Source: Apricaphanius iberus
Taxonomy: Eukaryota > Chordata > Actinopteri > Cyprinodontiformes > Aphaniidae
Length of the DNA: 64,000 bases
Assembly: GCA_028564705.1 (NCBI GenBank)
Contig: JAPXFQ010000338.1
Location: 1,302,001-1,366,000, forward strand
Direction: 5' to 3'
The notes beneath the pieces are model-generated. The model was not told where the DNA came from, ran no database searches, and saw nothing but the letters and a program-made list of their open reading frames with translations. Positions 23,089 to 34,112 of the stretch are shown in pieces. How positions within the stretch are numbered: the stretch's first letter is position 1; each line of letters opens with the position of its first letter. The translations under genes were made by a program, and so were the position numbers.

Positions 23089-24035
23089 CGTAATAAACTT
23101 ACAAAGTTTAATTCTAAACAAAGATAGCCATAATTCATACAAAATAATTTCTTAAATTGAATGCTACCTTAACTGAGACAGATTAGGCATGCAGTTCTTT
23201 AAATATTGTTGTGGGTTGTTTTGTGATTTGTACTGGATAAGTTAGTGGGGCACTCTTGGAGTAATTTTGGTAGGTTGGTCACTCTTAAGAAGGTTCATCA
23301 CTATTTCATGTTTTCTCAATTTGTTAATCTCTTTGTGGTTTGCTGGAATCCCAAAACCTTAGTATAAACTCTTTAACTTTTTCCACACTGGTAAAAGTAA
23401 ATTACTTTTCTCTTAATAAAATTACTAAGTTTCATTCTAAACAAAGATAGCCATAATAAATACAAAATCATTTTTTAAATTACGAGTTGATTTAATAATT
23501 GTTAACCCAACCTGCTCCTTTGTAAAAAAGCGCTCGCCCCCTTTAACCATATAACTCGATGTTCTACCCTTGATGGCAACAACTTCTATCACATCTCCCA
23601 AAAAGTTTCGTATTTTTCACTTTAATCAACAGAATATTTTCCCACAAGTATCAGCAACCTTTAGGTGTTTTTTGCCTAATTTGATATGGAGTCTTTGTGT
23701 TCAGCATTTGTTTTTCCTCTCGAACTCTGCCATGAATGCCGTTTTAAATAGTGTCTCTCTTACTGTTGAATGCTACCTTAACTGAGACAGATTAGGCATG
23801 CAGTGCTTTATATATTGTTCTGGGTTGTTTTGTGAGTTGTCCTGGTTAGTGGTGCACTCTTGGAGTAAGTTAGTGGTGCACTCTTGGAGTAATTTTGGTA
23901 GGTTGGTCACTTGTAAGAAGGTTCATTACTATTTAATGTTTTCTCAATTTGTTAATATGCTTGTGGTTTGCTGGAATCCCAAAACCTTAGTATAAACTCT
24001 GTAACTTTTTCCATACTGGTAAATGTAAATTACTA
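23089..24035 (-). pseudogene. Antisense Tc1-like transposase relic with internal duplications
   Basis: The plus strand carries, in order, blocks I recognise as the antisense of a fish Tc1 transposase: CAACAGAATATTTTCCCACA, CTGCCATGAATGCC, ACCTTAACTGAGACAG, CTCTTGGAGTAATTTTGGTA, GAAGGTTCATCACTATTTC, TGGAATCCCAAAACCTTAG. Block A (23089-23158, copy 23413-23485) and block B (23159-23412, copy 23768-24035) are each present twice. A 24-bp unit, GTTAGTGGTGCACTCTTGGA plus GTAA, is tandemly doubled at 23845-23892. No full reading frame survives. Confidence 0.7.
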
Positions 24036-24113
24036 TGTCTTCAATTTATTCTTAAAACTATTTGGGCATGGTACAGTTCTTTTTAAAGTTATTTAGCCTT
24101 TTTCATTTGGTCA

Positions 24114-25291
24114 GACAAGTTCAGTGGCGGACTGGGACTAAAAAACAGCCCTGGACTTTTGAGTCGGCCCAGCCCACAACAATAGATGCACGTGAAAATG
24201 CATCAGCAACAGACAAGGTTCTCAAAATTCTTAAATCTTAACCTATTATATATTAACTTCCAATTTATAGCATTATCACTGATATGGACTAAAAGATGTG
24301 TTAAAAGCATAGTGTAGAATACTCACTGAGAAATAAACAACGCCCTCTTCAAATATCTCTCTGCTGAACAATATACAGGTGAGGTGACTACCTAAAACAC
24401 ACAAAATCAAATGTTATGGGTTATGATAAATCACAATGTAAAGAGGCTGTAATTATACAGTTAACTTGAATACTCAGAGAAATAAACAACACTTTTTAAA
24501 TGTTTCTCTGCTGAACAATATGTGGTGTGTGGTGACTACATAAAACACACAAATGCAAATGGTATGAGTTGGTAAATGGTACTAACCTAACCCCTTAAAA
24601 TACTTTATTTTAGTCGAAGGCTTCTTAAATTAAAATAAATAATCTGCCAATGAAACAAGACAAATTGCACTTGTTGAGAATTTAATAAACTAACACCTTC
24701 TGCTCTTGCTTAGTATATAAATCTCAAAACAAGACTAAAAATACTTTTTAGCTGGAAACAAGATTTTTTTTGACTTGATTAGATGGACAGTTGTTGCAGT
24801 GTAGTTAAAAACGGTTTAATTAATTTTATTAAATGTTTATTCTGCTTTCGTGTTGATGCTGTGGCATGTTTGTACTGTGTTTTATAGCTAACCAACTGTA
24901 AAACGTGCAATAGTTTTGTTTCATTAGGGCATAGATAAAAATGTAGAAAAAAAAAAACATTTGCTTACGTCAGATTACTTAGCAAATAACCCTAATTATC
25001 CTCCTATACTTACATGCCCTGCACTTTTCTGGGGAACTTCCACCTGCTCATGCACAGCCGTGTGGCAGCGTTGAGTGACGAGTATTGAAGAGTGAGCTTG
25101 CGCATCTAAGGGCCTGCAGGCACAATGTTGCCACCTATCAGTCTGGACATGGAACAGTCGATTATAAGCAAGAAAATTAAAAAATTAAAAATAATGTGAC
25201 GGTTGTGCAGAAACCAGCAGCCGTTCTACTGCAACGGCCGTTCTGGTATTCTCCAGAACGTCAAGACGGCCAGTCCGCCACTGGACAGGTT
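24114..25291. mobile_element. hAT-type non-autonomous element (24122-25283) with 8-bp target duplications
   Basis: The left end CAGTGGCGGACTGG (24122-24135) is the exact inverted copy of the right end (25270-25283). The flanks are GACAAGTT (24114-24121) and GACAGGTT (25284-25291), an 8-bp duplication with one transition. The length is 1162 bp and there is no transposase. Inside, a unit of about 100 bp with AATACTCACTGAGAAATAAA and TCTCTGCTGAACAATAT is repeated at a spacing near 150 bp (from 24318 and 24468). The right subterminal part is GC-rich with inverted CCGTTCT/AGAACG motifs. Confidence 0.93.
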
Positions 25292-27315
25292 CAATTTAGC
25301 ACATTTCTTGTCTGCAGGGACACGAATGAGGTTGCTCATAATTTTTTTTCCTTATCCGAAACATAATCTCAATATATCCAAATTCATTATAAATAGGGTA
25401 TAATATTAAATCTTCTATAAGGAAAATATAGAAATGATTCAGATAATTTGACAGGTTTTAGCATATCATGATTATTAATATGCAATTTAATTTATTTGGC
25501 CTTTTTAACCATGAAAAGCCTAATCGAGATTAAACATCTCTTATACAAGAATGGGCAAAGACAGTGGTACAAAAATAAATATTACAAACCAATCAGCAGA
25601 ATGTTTAAACTGGCTGCTATGTGAATTTTACCTCTGAAACAGGCAAAAAAATGTCTGTAAAGGAATATGTCTGAATCAATGTCAGCCAGTGTTTTCTAAA
25701 ATGGCTCTACTGAGACAATTTCATAAGTTTACAAGTCTTTTTGCAGTTTATTCTAGGCAATGGTATCAGCTTACATGAACACATGTTTTCCACATCTCAG
25801 TTTGTACCCTTGGAACTCAAGCTAAAGTAGTTCTTTAAATGTTGGCTGTGAGGTTCTAGACTACTCATATAGAGATAGTTTAAGAGATAAGATGGAAATA
25901 CACCAAGAACAGCCATGTCAAAAGCAATAGGCTGGTTTATTGGCCTTTTTATTGATAAAGAAGACCATCAAGCAAGTTTATATACTAGACATTAATTATA
26001 CAGTGATGTAAAGCTAGTAATAAACCCCAAATTTAATTCTGAATTTTTTATCTGTTTTGTTCAAAATGAGGTCTGTAGGATTCAGAACTATAACATTGCA
26101 GACTGCATAGATAAGATGAGAATTGGCCCTTTGTGACTAGCTACTCTATGGTCTAATTGACTTTCTCAGAGAAGAAAAGCCAGCTGTCAGATGTGAATGT
26201 CATATTTCACAAACTAACCATGAAGATCATTCTGTCTGTTACATGTAAACCCAGAAATATGGTGCAAAAGGTTGTTTCTCAATACATCACTCTCCACTGA
26301 CATGAATGTATTGATTCACACATCAGCTGCTTCACAGCCACAACCGACAGCAAGGACAGTCTACTGCAGACTGAAGTGGATTGCTAAAAATTCTGACAAG
26401 CATACACACTTTAATGTTGTCGAATTAAACTTTCCAAAAAAATCTCCCTGAATGGTCAGAGTTTTCCTATGATGGCGAGTAGAGGTAATTTGAGCAGCAA
26501 TCAGCATCCACAAAGAGCAGCAGTTGGGAACAAAATCAGTGCAAATCAGACCAAGTTAGACTTTCACATGCTCCCGCCCTGAATGCAAATTGCCACATAT
26601 GAAGACATTGGAGAAACTGGAAGCTAATTTAGGCATTGCTGGGAGGTAGATTTTGTTCACTCCGCTTGCTCTTAGTGCACCGTTTATATCCATGCTGCGT
26701 ACACACTCACTAACAAACACACAGAGGGGGAAAAATGGACCCAGAACAACGGGCCAACTCATCCCAAGAAACTGAAAAGCTTTGGAAGTCTACTGTTGCG
26801 GATTAATAGCTGTGAAACTTCATTGATTGTCTGTTGTTAAGCCTAACAATGAAACTGATGAGATATTGGAGTTTGCTGTTTGAAATTTTCCAGTACATTA
26901 ATTCTAATGAGTTTACTTTGAATAAAGGGATTACAATTTTAGACTGGTGTCTGTAAAGGTTCAAGCCTCATACAGGTTGTGCAAAATCTTGGATAGATTA
27001 GCAAAAGTATTTATAAAATTTTGTAACATTAAAATCACAAACTGCAATGTATTTTCTTAGGATTTTATAAGCCATGGTTTATGATAACCCAAAAATAAAT
27101 TAATGCTTGTTTTTGAAGAGGATGAAAAAGTATAACTTGCTGTTAAACTTCTTCAAAAGGAAAAACCTCTACCTCTAGGTTTATGTGGCCCTCAACTAAA
27201 AGAAAGCACTGAAAAAGTCTTACAAATCCTCCTATTTTAGTTTTCCTTTATTGACTTAGCTTATTGGTGTTAAATAAAAAATATCACCTTTACTCTTAAA
27301 ATTCTTTCTCCGTAA
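25292..27315. other. No gene recognised
   Basis: Repeat-poor sequence. It contains an octamer ATGCAAAT at 26583-26590 within a moderately GC-balanced stretch (26150-26780) that looks less degraded than its surroundings. No coding evidence. Confidence 0.4.
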
Positions 27316-27590
27316 GTGAATCAGAGTAGAGTAGCTGCTCCTCCACATCCAGAGGAGCTGGTTAAGGTGGCTCTGGGCATCTGGTTAGGATGATTCCTTG
27401 GAGAATTAATCCAGACACATCCTGCCGGGAAGAGAACCAGAGGAAGACCCAGGACACACTGGAGGGATAATGTATCTCAGCTAGCCTGGGAACGCCTTGG
27501 GAGCTGGCCCAAGTGACTGGGGAGAGGGAAGTCTGGCTTTCTCTGCTTAGGCTACTGCCTCTGAATTAAGCGGAAGATAATGAATGATTA
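27316..27590 (+). mobile_element. 3' end of an RTE/Rex3-type LINE
   Basis: GCTGCTCCTCCACATCCAGA, GAGGAAGACCCAGGACACAC, GGGAACGCCTTGGGAG and GGAGAGGGAAGTCTGGCTT are successive blocks of the C-terminal coding end of a very abundant fish LINE. They translate to RGRPRTHWRDNVSQLAWERL, with stops elsewhere. The copy finishes in GAAGATAATGAATGA, a worn version of the GATGGATG-type tail of Rex3-like elements. Only the last 270 bp or so is present, the usual 5'-truncated LINE insertion. The exact family name is from memory. Confidence 0.8.
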
Positions 27591-27796
27591 GACTAACTTA
27601 TTCATCGTCTACTTAATATATAATATCTTAATCTCTTAATATCTATTCAGGAGCATCCACCCAACATGAAAAATTCCCCAGTATATAGCAGACTTAGCCA
27701 AATATATATTTATATACTTTTATATATACTCATTGTCAGTACTATGAAGTACGGAAGCCCTGAAAGGCAAGGAAGAAAATATTCTTTTTTGAAAAA

Positions 27797-28085
27797 CCTA
27801 TTTTCTAAGTCTGACCAACTTTTCTTTTTCTCTCGACTTTAAGTCACATGCAAGTAAAAATAAATAAATTCTAGGTCGAAATATATTTTTTTAATTCACT
27901 TTTCTCACTTCAACCCTGTAGGGCAACTGATAATTTTTTATCTCTCTTCATGAGGACCCATTTTCTAAGTCTGACCAACTATTCTTGTCCCTCAACTTTA
28001 AAAGTCACATGCAAGTAAAAGAAAATAATTCCAGGTCAAAATATTTTTTTTCTTTCTCTTGCATCAGCCCTGTAGGGCAGATCAT
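27797..28085 (+). repeat. Two-copy tandem duplication, period about 160 bp
   Basis: CCTATTTTCTAAGTCTGACC..AAGTCACATGCAAGTAAAA..AACCCTGTAGGGCA at 27797-27930 is repeated as CCCATTTTCTAAGTCTGACC..AAGTCACATGCAAGTAAAA..AGCCCTGTAGGGCA at 27957-28085. The two copies have diverged by scattered substitutions and small indels. Confidence 0.85.
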
Positions 28086-28169
28086 TTTTCTTTCTTTTCT
28101 GTTATTGAACATTTTTTAATAATGTATTTTAGTGGCTGTACAGCCAATGAATCGCATACACCCAGGACT

Positions 28170-28345
28170 ACAAAATAATGGTTTAGATCAAACTCCGAAG
28201 TCCAGAAAAATTATGTTAAAAGACTGCATCCACCAGAACTGAGCTTGAGAGGTTTTCCAAAAGGAATAGACAATTATTTGGTATCCAAGTGTAAAAAGCT
28301 AGTAGAGACAGAAGACTGAAGACTTGCAGTTGAATGTTGGTTCTA
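28170..28345 (+). mobile_element. Tc1-like transposase fragment, C-terminal part
   Basis: AATGGTTTAGATCAAA, then AACTGAGCTTGAGAGGTTTT, CCAAGTGTAAAAAGCTAGTA, GAGACAGAAGACTGAAGACT and TTGCAGTTGAAT follow the order of the C-terminal coding blocks of the TACAGTGCCTTGCAAAAG Tc1 family also seen at 11518, 53085 and 60009. The section between the first two blocks is deleted. Confidence 0.7.
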
Positions 28346-29384
28346 AAAAGCATTAATTATATAAGCAAAATTATAAGAATTGTATGTGCAGAATATTTCA
28401 TAAATATGCATTGGGAAAAAATTCAACAGTTATAAAAGCAATTGGCAGGCTCTGTATTAAGTTAAATCAGTCAGGATGAGCAGCAAGAAAAAGGGAGAAT
28501 TATCTGTTTCAGCTGTAGAAGGAAATGACCTAATGTATCCAGTTCCCAGTAATATCTAAAAACTAGATGTAAGGAAGTGTGGGTTTAATCTCAGATTAAA
28601 GTTCTTAGATTGTATTCCAGGCACATTCATTCATACTCTGCTCACGTTGAGTCACTGAAAACAGTTTCATTCAACACATTTTGCATTGACAGTGTACACA
28701 CTCGCAGCTACTCTTAAATATGGGGAGGGGTACATCTGGATGAATGCCAGAGCCACCCCTCCAATCCCATTTCCGTATCCACCTCCTCAAGCCCTATTTT
28801 CCTTGGGGAAAAGAAAGAGGAAGGGCTTGAAAAGGCGAGAAAAGACCTTCTTTTTTCATCTTCTCTCTTTTTAACAGTGTGAGAACAGTCACTGCGGGGT
28901 TTCAGGAACAAACATGCATCTGCCTGGAGGATGAAAGGCCTTGCAATGGAATGAAAGAATCAGAGGCGTTTTCACCAAGACCCAGCTCAGTGTGAGAGAG
29001 AGCGAAAGGGATATAGTGAAGGAGTCCACTACTTCCAACTTAATTAGATTAGGTGAATATTGATTTAGAAATAAAAACTAGTTGGACCGTAACAGTATCT
29101 GCTGGAAAGCTGTTTCAGCATTTCATGACCATAATGACCGAGATAAAGTAAATAAAGGACAAGTATCATATACAAGCATAACAAAATGTACAGCACACCA
29201 GGAAAACATAAAGGATATTAAATTCTGACCATTTATTTACCATATGTGCAAATCAGACATATGTCAATTATCATCTCAAACAAAAACTTTTTTTTCAAAA
29301 ACTGTTTAAATTTCATAATTTTGAACACAGATTTGCAGGACAGGAGAGATGTTTATAGGATGGCATAATGTTTAGCTGGATGTT
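28346..29384. other. No feature recognised
   Basis: A pyrimidine/purine-skewed stretch at 28740-28870 produces overlapping ORFs of low complexity. Nothing else is recognised. Confidence 0.45.
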
Positions 29385-29445
29385 AGAGCACCTTGAATTG
29401 CCTTGTGTTGAAAATGTGCAATATAAATAAAATTGCCTTGGCTTG
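29385..29445 (+). mobile_element. Retroposon 3' tail
   Basis: GAGCACCTTGAATTGCCTTG followed by TGAAAATGTGCAATATAAAT and AAAATTGCCTTGGCTTG is the standard 3' tail of an abundant fish retroposon. The same tail appears on the minus strand at 52290 and, more worn, at 50418. Confidence 0.6.
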
Positions 29446-29942
29446 TTAGAAGAAAATGGGTTCGCCTTAGAAAGGCATATATTAAATAACTTGAATGGAT
29501 ACTTTTAATCCATACCCATGCATACTTTTAGAAACAAAAAAAGTAGGTACAACACAAATCGAACATTTAAACTGGATTAAGATTTACCCACAGTGTTCAG
29601 GATCACCAACACTGTTTGAATTTTGGTGGATTGTGGCCATTTTTTTTGAAAAACCTAATTTCAGTGAAAAGCAAAGCATGACCACTGAGCTCTGGATACC
29701 CATAATAACTTCAGCTCCATGTGTAGGATTTTTCTCCTCAGACTCTGGAATTTCCTTGTAAATCTAAATGGTTTCTGTGCCTCTCCCATCAGTTTCAGTC
29801 TTACTGTGGAGGAGGAACTGCTGTCAGAATTAGCATCATCCTTTAGTTGCAAGTGGTGAAATGATGCAAATTTTGCCAAGTGCAGTCAGAAAGGATAAAG
29901 CCAATGAATCCTATAACTTATTTTTCCTATTGATCACTCTTA

Positions 29943-30592
29943 TGACCCCTTTCCAATATATCCTTCTTAGCTTGACTCAGCTCTACTCGGTTAGCGTAAG
30001 GGTTTTCCACTAGTAACCGCATCATGGTAAGCTGCTTCTGTGGGGTTCCAAGTGTGCTGAGTCTGTAGCAAACTAATAATCGTATTGGCCAGGGGATGGG
30101 CGGACCTTTCTCTGGCGGATGTTTTAAACCATGACAGATCATGGTTGGCAAGACAATGTTGACGTCGGGCGACGCCACTACAGTGAGATGCTCTGATTGG
30201 TTACCGTGCTGTGTCAATAGCGTCAAAAGTTCCACTAGCGCCACAGAGACTCTGACCCCTCTGATGACCTCAACAATAGAATTTACATGTAATCTTGCCG
30301 CTGACGTTTGGGGTGGTATGAATGCACCATTACAGTCTCCTGTCCGGCACCAGCCTTTTCTTGCTTTCTTGTATTTTGGGTCATACAAAAAGCTACAGCT
30401 ACAGCTGTTAAACGCAGCTTACGTGTTCCCATTGTTACGTTTATTTGTGTCACATACAGATAGTGTTGCTGTAGTTTTTCAGACTCGAGGCCACCTACAA
30501 TATGATGACCCCACTTACTAGAGCTGTTACTCGGCTGTAATGGAAAGCTACCCAAACTGTGTAGAGTTGAGCTGCGCAAGTGAAAAGGGTCC
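29943..30592. mobile_element. GC-rich MITE with long imperfect TIRs
   Basis: The left end TGACCCCTTTCCA..TAGCTTGACTCAGCTCTACTCGG pairs with the reverse complement of the right end GGACCCTTTTCACTTGCGCAGCTCAACTCTACACAG. The element is about 650 bp. This is the ACCGGCTTGACTCGGCTCGACTC-like element frequent in fish. Three overlapping ORFs of 110-153 codons cross it on both strands; they reflect its GC and palindromic structure and match no protein I know. Superfamily not certain. Confidence 0.7.
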
Positions 30593-32252
30593 TTTTGGGT
30601 CCCAGTGAAGCCCATTTGTGGTCTTCATTGAATCATACAGTGATTAATCTAAGATTAAACTCCAAGAGTTCCTATTTAAACTATTTTCCAATCCTCATTC
30701 CTTTTTGTCACAAAAACAGAAGGGTCAGTTAAACTGTATCAGGTAAACGTATTATACGACACTATTGCACACAATTAACCCACATTCTTCTGATTTTTTT
30801 CTTTCTTCCTCCTCTTTCATCAGAATACCTCCACCAATCTTTATGAGCTCTAGCATATTGATACTGAGTGCAGTGAAAAGCCCACCCACCAGCCACATAA
30901 AAAATGCCATACAGAATCTGTATCTATGAAACTAACAATATAACATCCCACAAGATATTGCATCTAGGCAGTTTGTTTGGGAAATTGAACAGAGATATTG
31001 CAATTGCTAAGGATTCTCTTTCAAATTTTGTATTTGAAATATGGCCCGCAGAACTCTTTTTTTTTCCCTCAAAGAAACTATATGGACAATTTGGAGTAGT
31101 TGCTTTTTTCTAAATTTTTCTAAGTCCTATTCTGATTTGCACGGTGTAAGAGGCTGAAATGGCATTTCAAGGTCACTCTATCAAATTGTCTGATGTCGTT
31201 GTGTGGATCATGTCATAGACCAGCTACCCCTACTTCTTCCAGGCTCCTCAATGCAACATCAAGAATCACCACACTCTGGCCACATAGGTTTGGAATTTGC
31301 TCAAATCAGTGAAGGAACTCACTGAAGTGGCCATAAACACGGTATACCTTTTAAAGTCATGATTCAGTCTTAGACCATATTTTGACTGCTTTTGCCTACA
31401 GTTGAATCTCTCTCCTGTTCTTCCAAATATAATTTAAAAAAAAATTTAACAATCCAATTTCCTTTTTTTTAAAGAAACAAATTAATTATGCCGGATAAGA
31501 TGGAAATTAATATATATATATACATCAATCCAAGCAATTTTTGCCGTAAAGATATAAAAATATCAGAATTAGTTTCCATCTCCAAATTAAGTGGATCTGA
31601 TGGACCAGTGATCACTGGAAACAGCTAAGCCAAAATGTTTGCAAACCTGCTGCTTCAGCATTCTGGGTGTGCTGCTTATGTTGGGGACTCACTTCATGCA
31701 GGGCATCAAGCCAAAATTCAAGCCAAGACTTCTGTTTTGTGCCCTCATGGCAAAAGCTTTAGGACTCTCAATTAATCTGAGCTTAAGCTGCCTGACTTCA
31801 AAAACAGATGCTTGAGAAGGATAAGGCAACTCAGTGGGAGAGAAGTCACCTAAGCCTCGGTCAGATAAGGATAAAAAGTGGCAGTGTTGCTGACTACTTT
31901 ATCTCCTGGATGAGACCTGAATGTTTGCTGATTTAATCGTTATAATCAAATTTTTTATGTATGAGTATACCAAGTGCAAATTAAAACATCAACCCTGCTT
32001 GTTAATAGTTATATTATGAAGTGTAGTTGATTTTCAGAGGTTTGGCAAAAGGCCTTAGATACTTTACTTAATTAGGAGAACAGAAAAAAGATATTCCCTC
32101 AGTGGGTGGGGATTGGCTAAACGTATGTGTTACATAGTGCTCCTCTGTACTTAGTGGTAAACAAGAATATAAAAAGTTGTTGACATCAGTGGTTGATTTT
32201 GTTATGTTGATTTGAAAATGTATATAGTAAAAAAAAAATCTTAATATGGTGT
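30593..32252. other. No gene recognised
   Basis: AT-rich, with a short TA run near 31511-31522. I saw no domain-bearing ORF. Confidence 0.4.
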
Positions 32253-32557
32253 TACAATGAGGTACAAAAGTATTTGGCAGCCACTGATTCTGCAAGTTGT
32301 CCCACTTAAAAACATTAGAGAGGTCTTTAATTTTCCTCACATCAACTGTGAGAGATGTAAAAAATCTGGGAAATCACATTGAATGATTTTTTAAAGAATG
32401 GATTTGCATAATGGTGCAGAAAATAAGTATTTAAAACATACAAAGAAATAATTCTGGCCCTCACAGACCTGCTATTTCTTCAAGAAGCTTTTTTATCCTT
32501 CATTTGTTATTTGTATTAATGGCACCTATTTGAACTTGTTATCTGTATAAAAGACAC

Positions 32558-33985
32558 TTGTCCACACCTTCAAACAGAGAGCTTTCAAAGGACACTAGAG
32601 GGAAGATTGTACACCTGCACAACACTGGGATGAAGCAATCTACAATAGGCAAGCAGCCTTGTGAAAGGATATCAACTGTTGGAGCAAATATTAGAAAAGG
32701 GAATAAATACAAGCTCACATACAGTCTCCCTCGACCTGATCTTGAGAGCAGTGAGTAAACACCCGAAAACTACATGGAGGGAACTGGTCATTGACCTGAA
32801 GAAAGCTGGGACCACAAGAACAAAGGTTACTATTAGTAACACACTACATCATCATGGATCAAAATTCTGCAGTGCCTAAGGTTAAGCCTTCACATATCCA
32901 GGGTGTCCAACATTCGGCAGAGACAATCTGGGTGATCCAGAGGAGGATTCAGAGAATGTCATGAGGTGAGATGAGACCAAACTAAAACTCTTTGGTATGA
33001 ATGCCACTCACCTTGTTTGAAGGGAGGAGAATGCTGAGTTGCATCCCAAGAAAGAAAGTGAAACATGGGGATGGAAACATGGTTTGGTGCTGCTTTCCTC
33101 CAAAGGGGATAGGACGGCTGATCTGCATCATGGAAAGGATGAATGGGAGCATGACGAGGGAGATTTTGGTCAAAACCCTTCCATCAGTGAGAGCATTGAA
33201 GATGAAACCTGGCTGGATCATCCAGCATCACAGTATTTGCTTTCGGACTGTTGGGACCTTTTGTATTTCCTGTAACCTTTTCAGACACGAGGCTTCGCAT
33301 TCTGACAGATAAGTTCTAAAGACCACGCTTCTCAGTTCCTATAACCATTTTTGCTCCCACTCTGAGATAGGGTCTTTTCATGGTTCCATCGGCACTCAAA
33401 TGACATAGGTTTTTGGTGATCTCATAAGCTATGTCCCTTGCAATATTTCTGCCTTTTAAGGGCGGCCATTTAAAAAAAACTAAAATTAAATAAAATTTAA
33501 ATTAAACTAAACTTTTTTGAAACAGGAAGTTTTGTCACATTGGTCTCTATCAAGCTCCCTGACTCCTGTGCGAATGAAATCTGAAAAGGTTATCTTGGGA
33601 AGGGTAATGATAAGAAACTAAATTCTAAGAGGATGGTTCTAAGAAAACCGTTCTGTCTGAAAGTGGCTATTGATCCCTAACACACCACCAGAGCAATAAA
33701 GAAGTGGCTATGCATTTTAAGGTTCTCTAGTCGCCTAGCCAGTCTCAAGACCTCAATCCAATAAAAATCTGTGGCTGTCGCTATTGCCCAGCGACAGCCT
33801 CAAAATATAACCGTTTTAGAGAAGATCTGCATGGAACAATGCCCCAAAATACCAGCTACAGTGTGTAAGTGCAAACCTTGTAAAGACCTACAGGAAACCT
33901 CTCATTGGTGTCCATTATCAGAAAATAATGGACGACATGGAGGCATGAACCATAAAATAACGAGTCTCTGTTGCCATTTGAGCCA
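32558..33985 (+). pseudogene. Tc1 transposase pseudogene
   Basis: Successive fragments in shifting frames match a Tc1-family transposase from N- to C-terminus: NRELSKDTRGKIVHLHNTGM (helix-turn-helix start, 32576 onward), KHPKTTWRELVIDLKKAGT, VTISNTLHHHG, then [20 protein letters not shown] and [13 protein letters not shown] (33001-33230), and after an insertion DP-HTTRAIKKWL, a worn PIENLW region, and AQRQPQNITVLEKICMEQCP with KIPATVCK. The usual initiator ATG is missing (TTG in its place), stops and frameshifts are frequent, and the insertion falls at the second catalytic aspartate region (QHDNDPKHT in intact relatives). It cannot encode an active enzyme. Confidence 0.93.
33231..33665. mobile_element. 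Unidentified insertion inside the Tc1 transposase
   Basis: Transposase similarity stops after QHH at about 33230 and resumes at DP-HT at about 33670. The intervening 430 bp has no transposase similarity. Its ends, GTATTTGCTTTCGGACTG and the reverse complement of CTGTCTGAAAGTGGC, are weakly inverted. The family is unknown. Confidence 0.55.
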
Positions 33986-34112
33986 AAGCAATAGTTAAGA
34001 ACTGTCATCAGGGAATTTGACGGGACGCCTGTCCTAGGTGTACATTATCACGTTTTAATGTACACCCTCCAGCCTATCAGAATCGAGTATTCACCCAGAC
34101 CATGGTATAAAT
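33905..34112. mobile_element. Probable small MITE with two internal hairpins
   Basis: It lies after the last transposase codons (KTYRKP-like) and before the Tc1 3' flank (AAATAAATTATTTAAAAATC). It contains GTCCATTAT-CAGAAA-ATAATGGAC (33910-33933; 9-bp perfect stem, 6-nt loop) and GGTGTACATTA / TAATGTACACC (34037-34047 with 34056-34066; 11-bp perfect stem, 8-nt loop). Similar paired hairpins occur in a small fish MITE as I recall it. Element ends are approximate. Confidence 0.5.

Noticed and set aside
29927..30615. ORFs of 153, 126 and 110 codons on both strands
   Set aside because: They lie within, or just overlap the edges of, a TIR element and overlap each other in opposite directions. No protein family was recognised.
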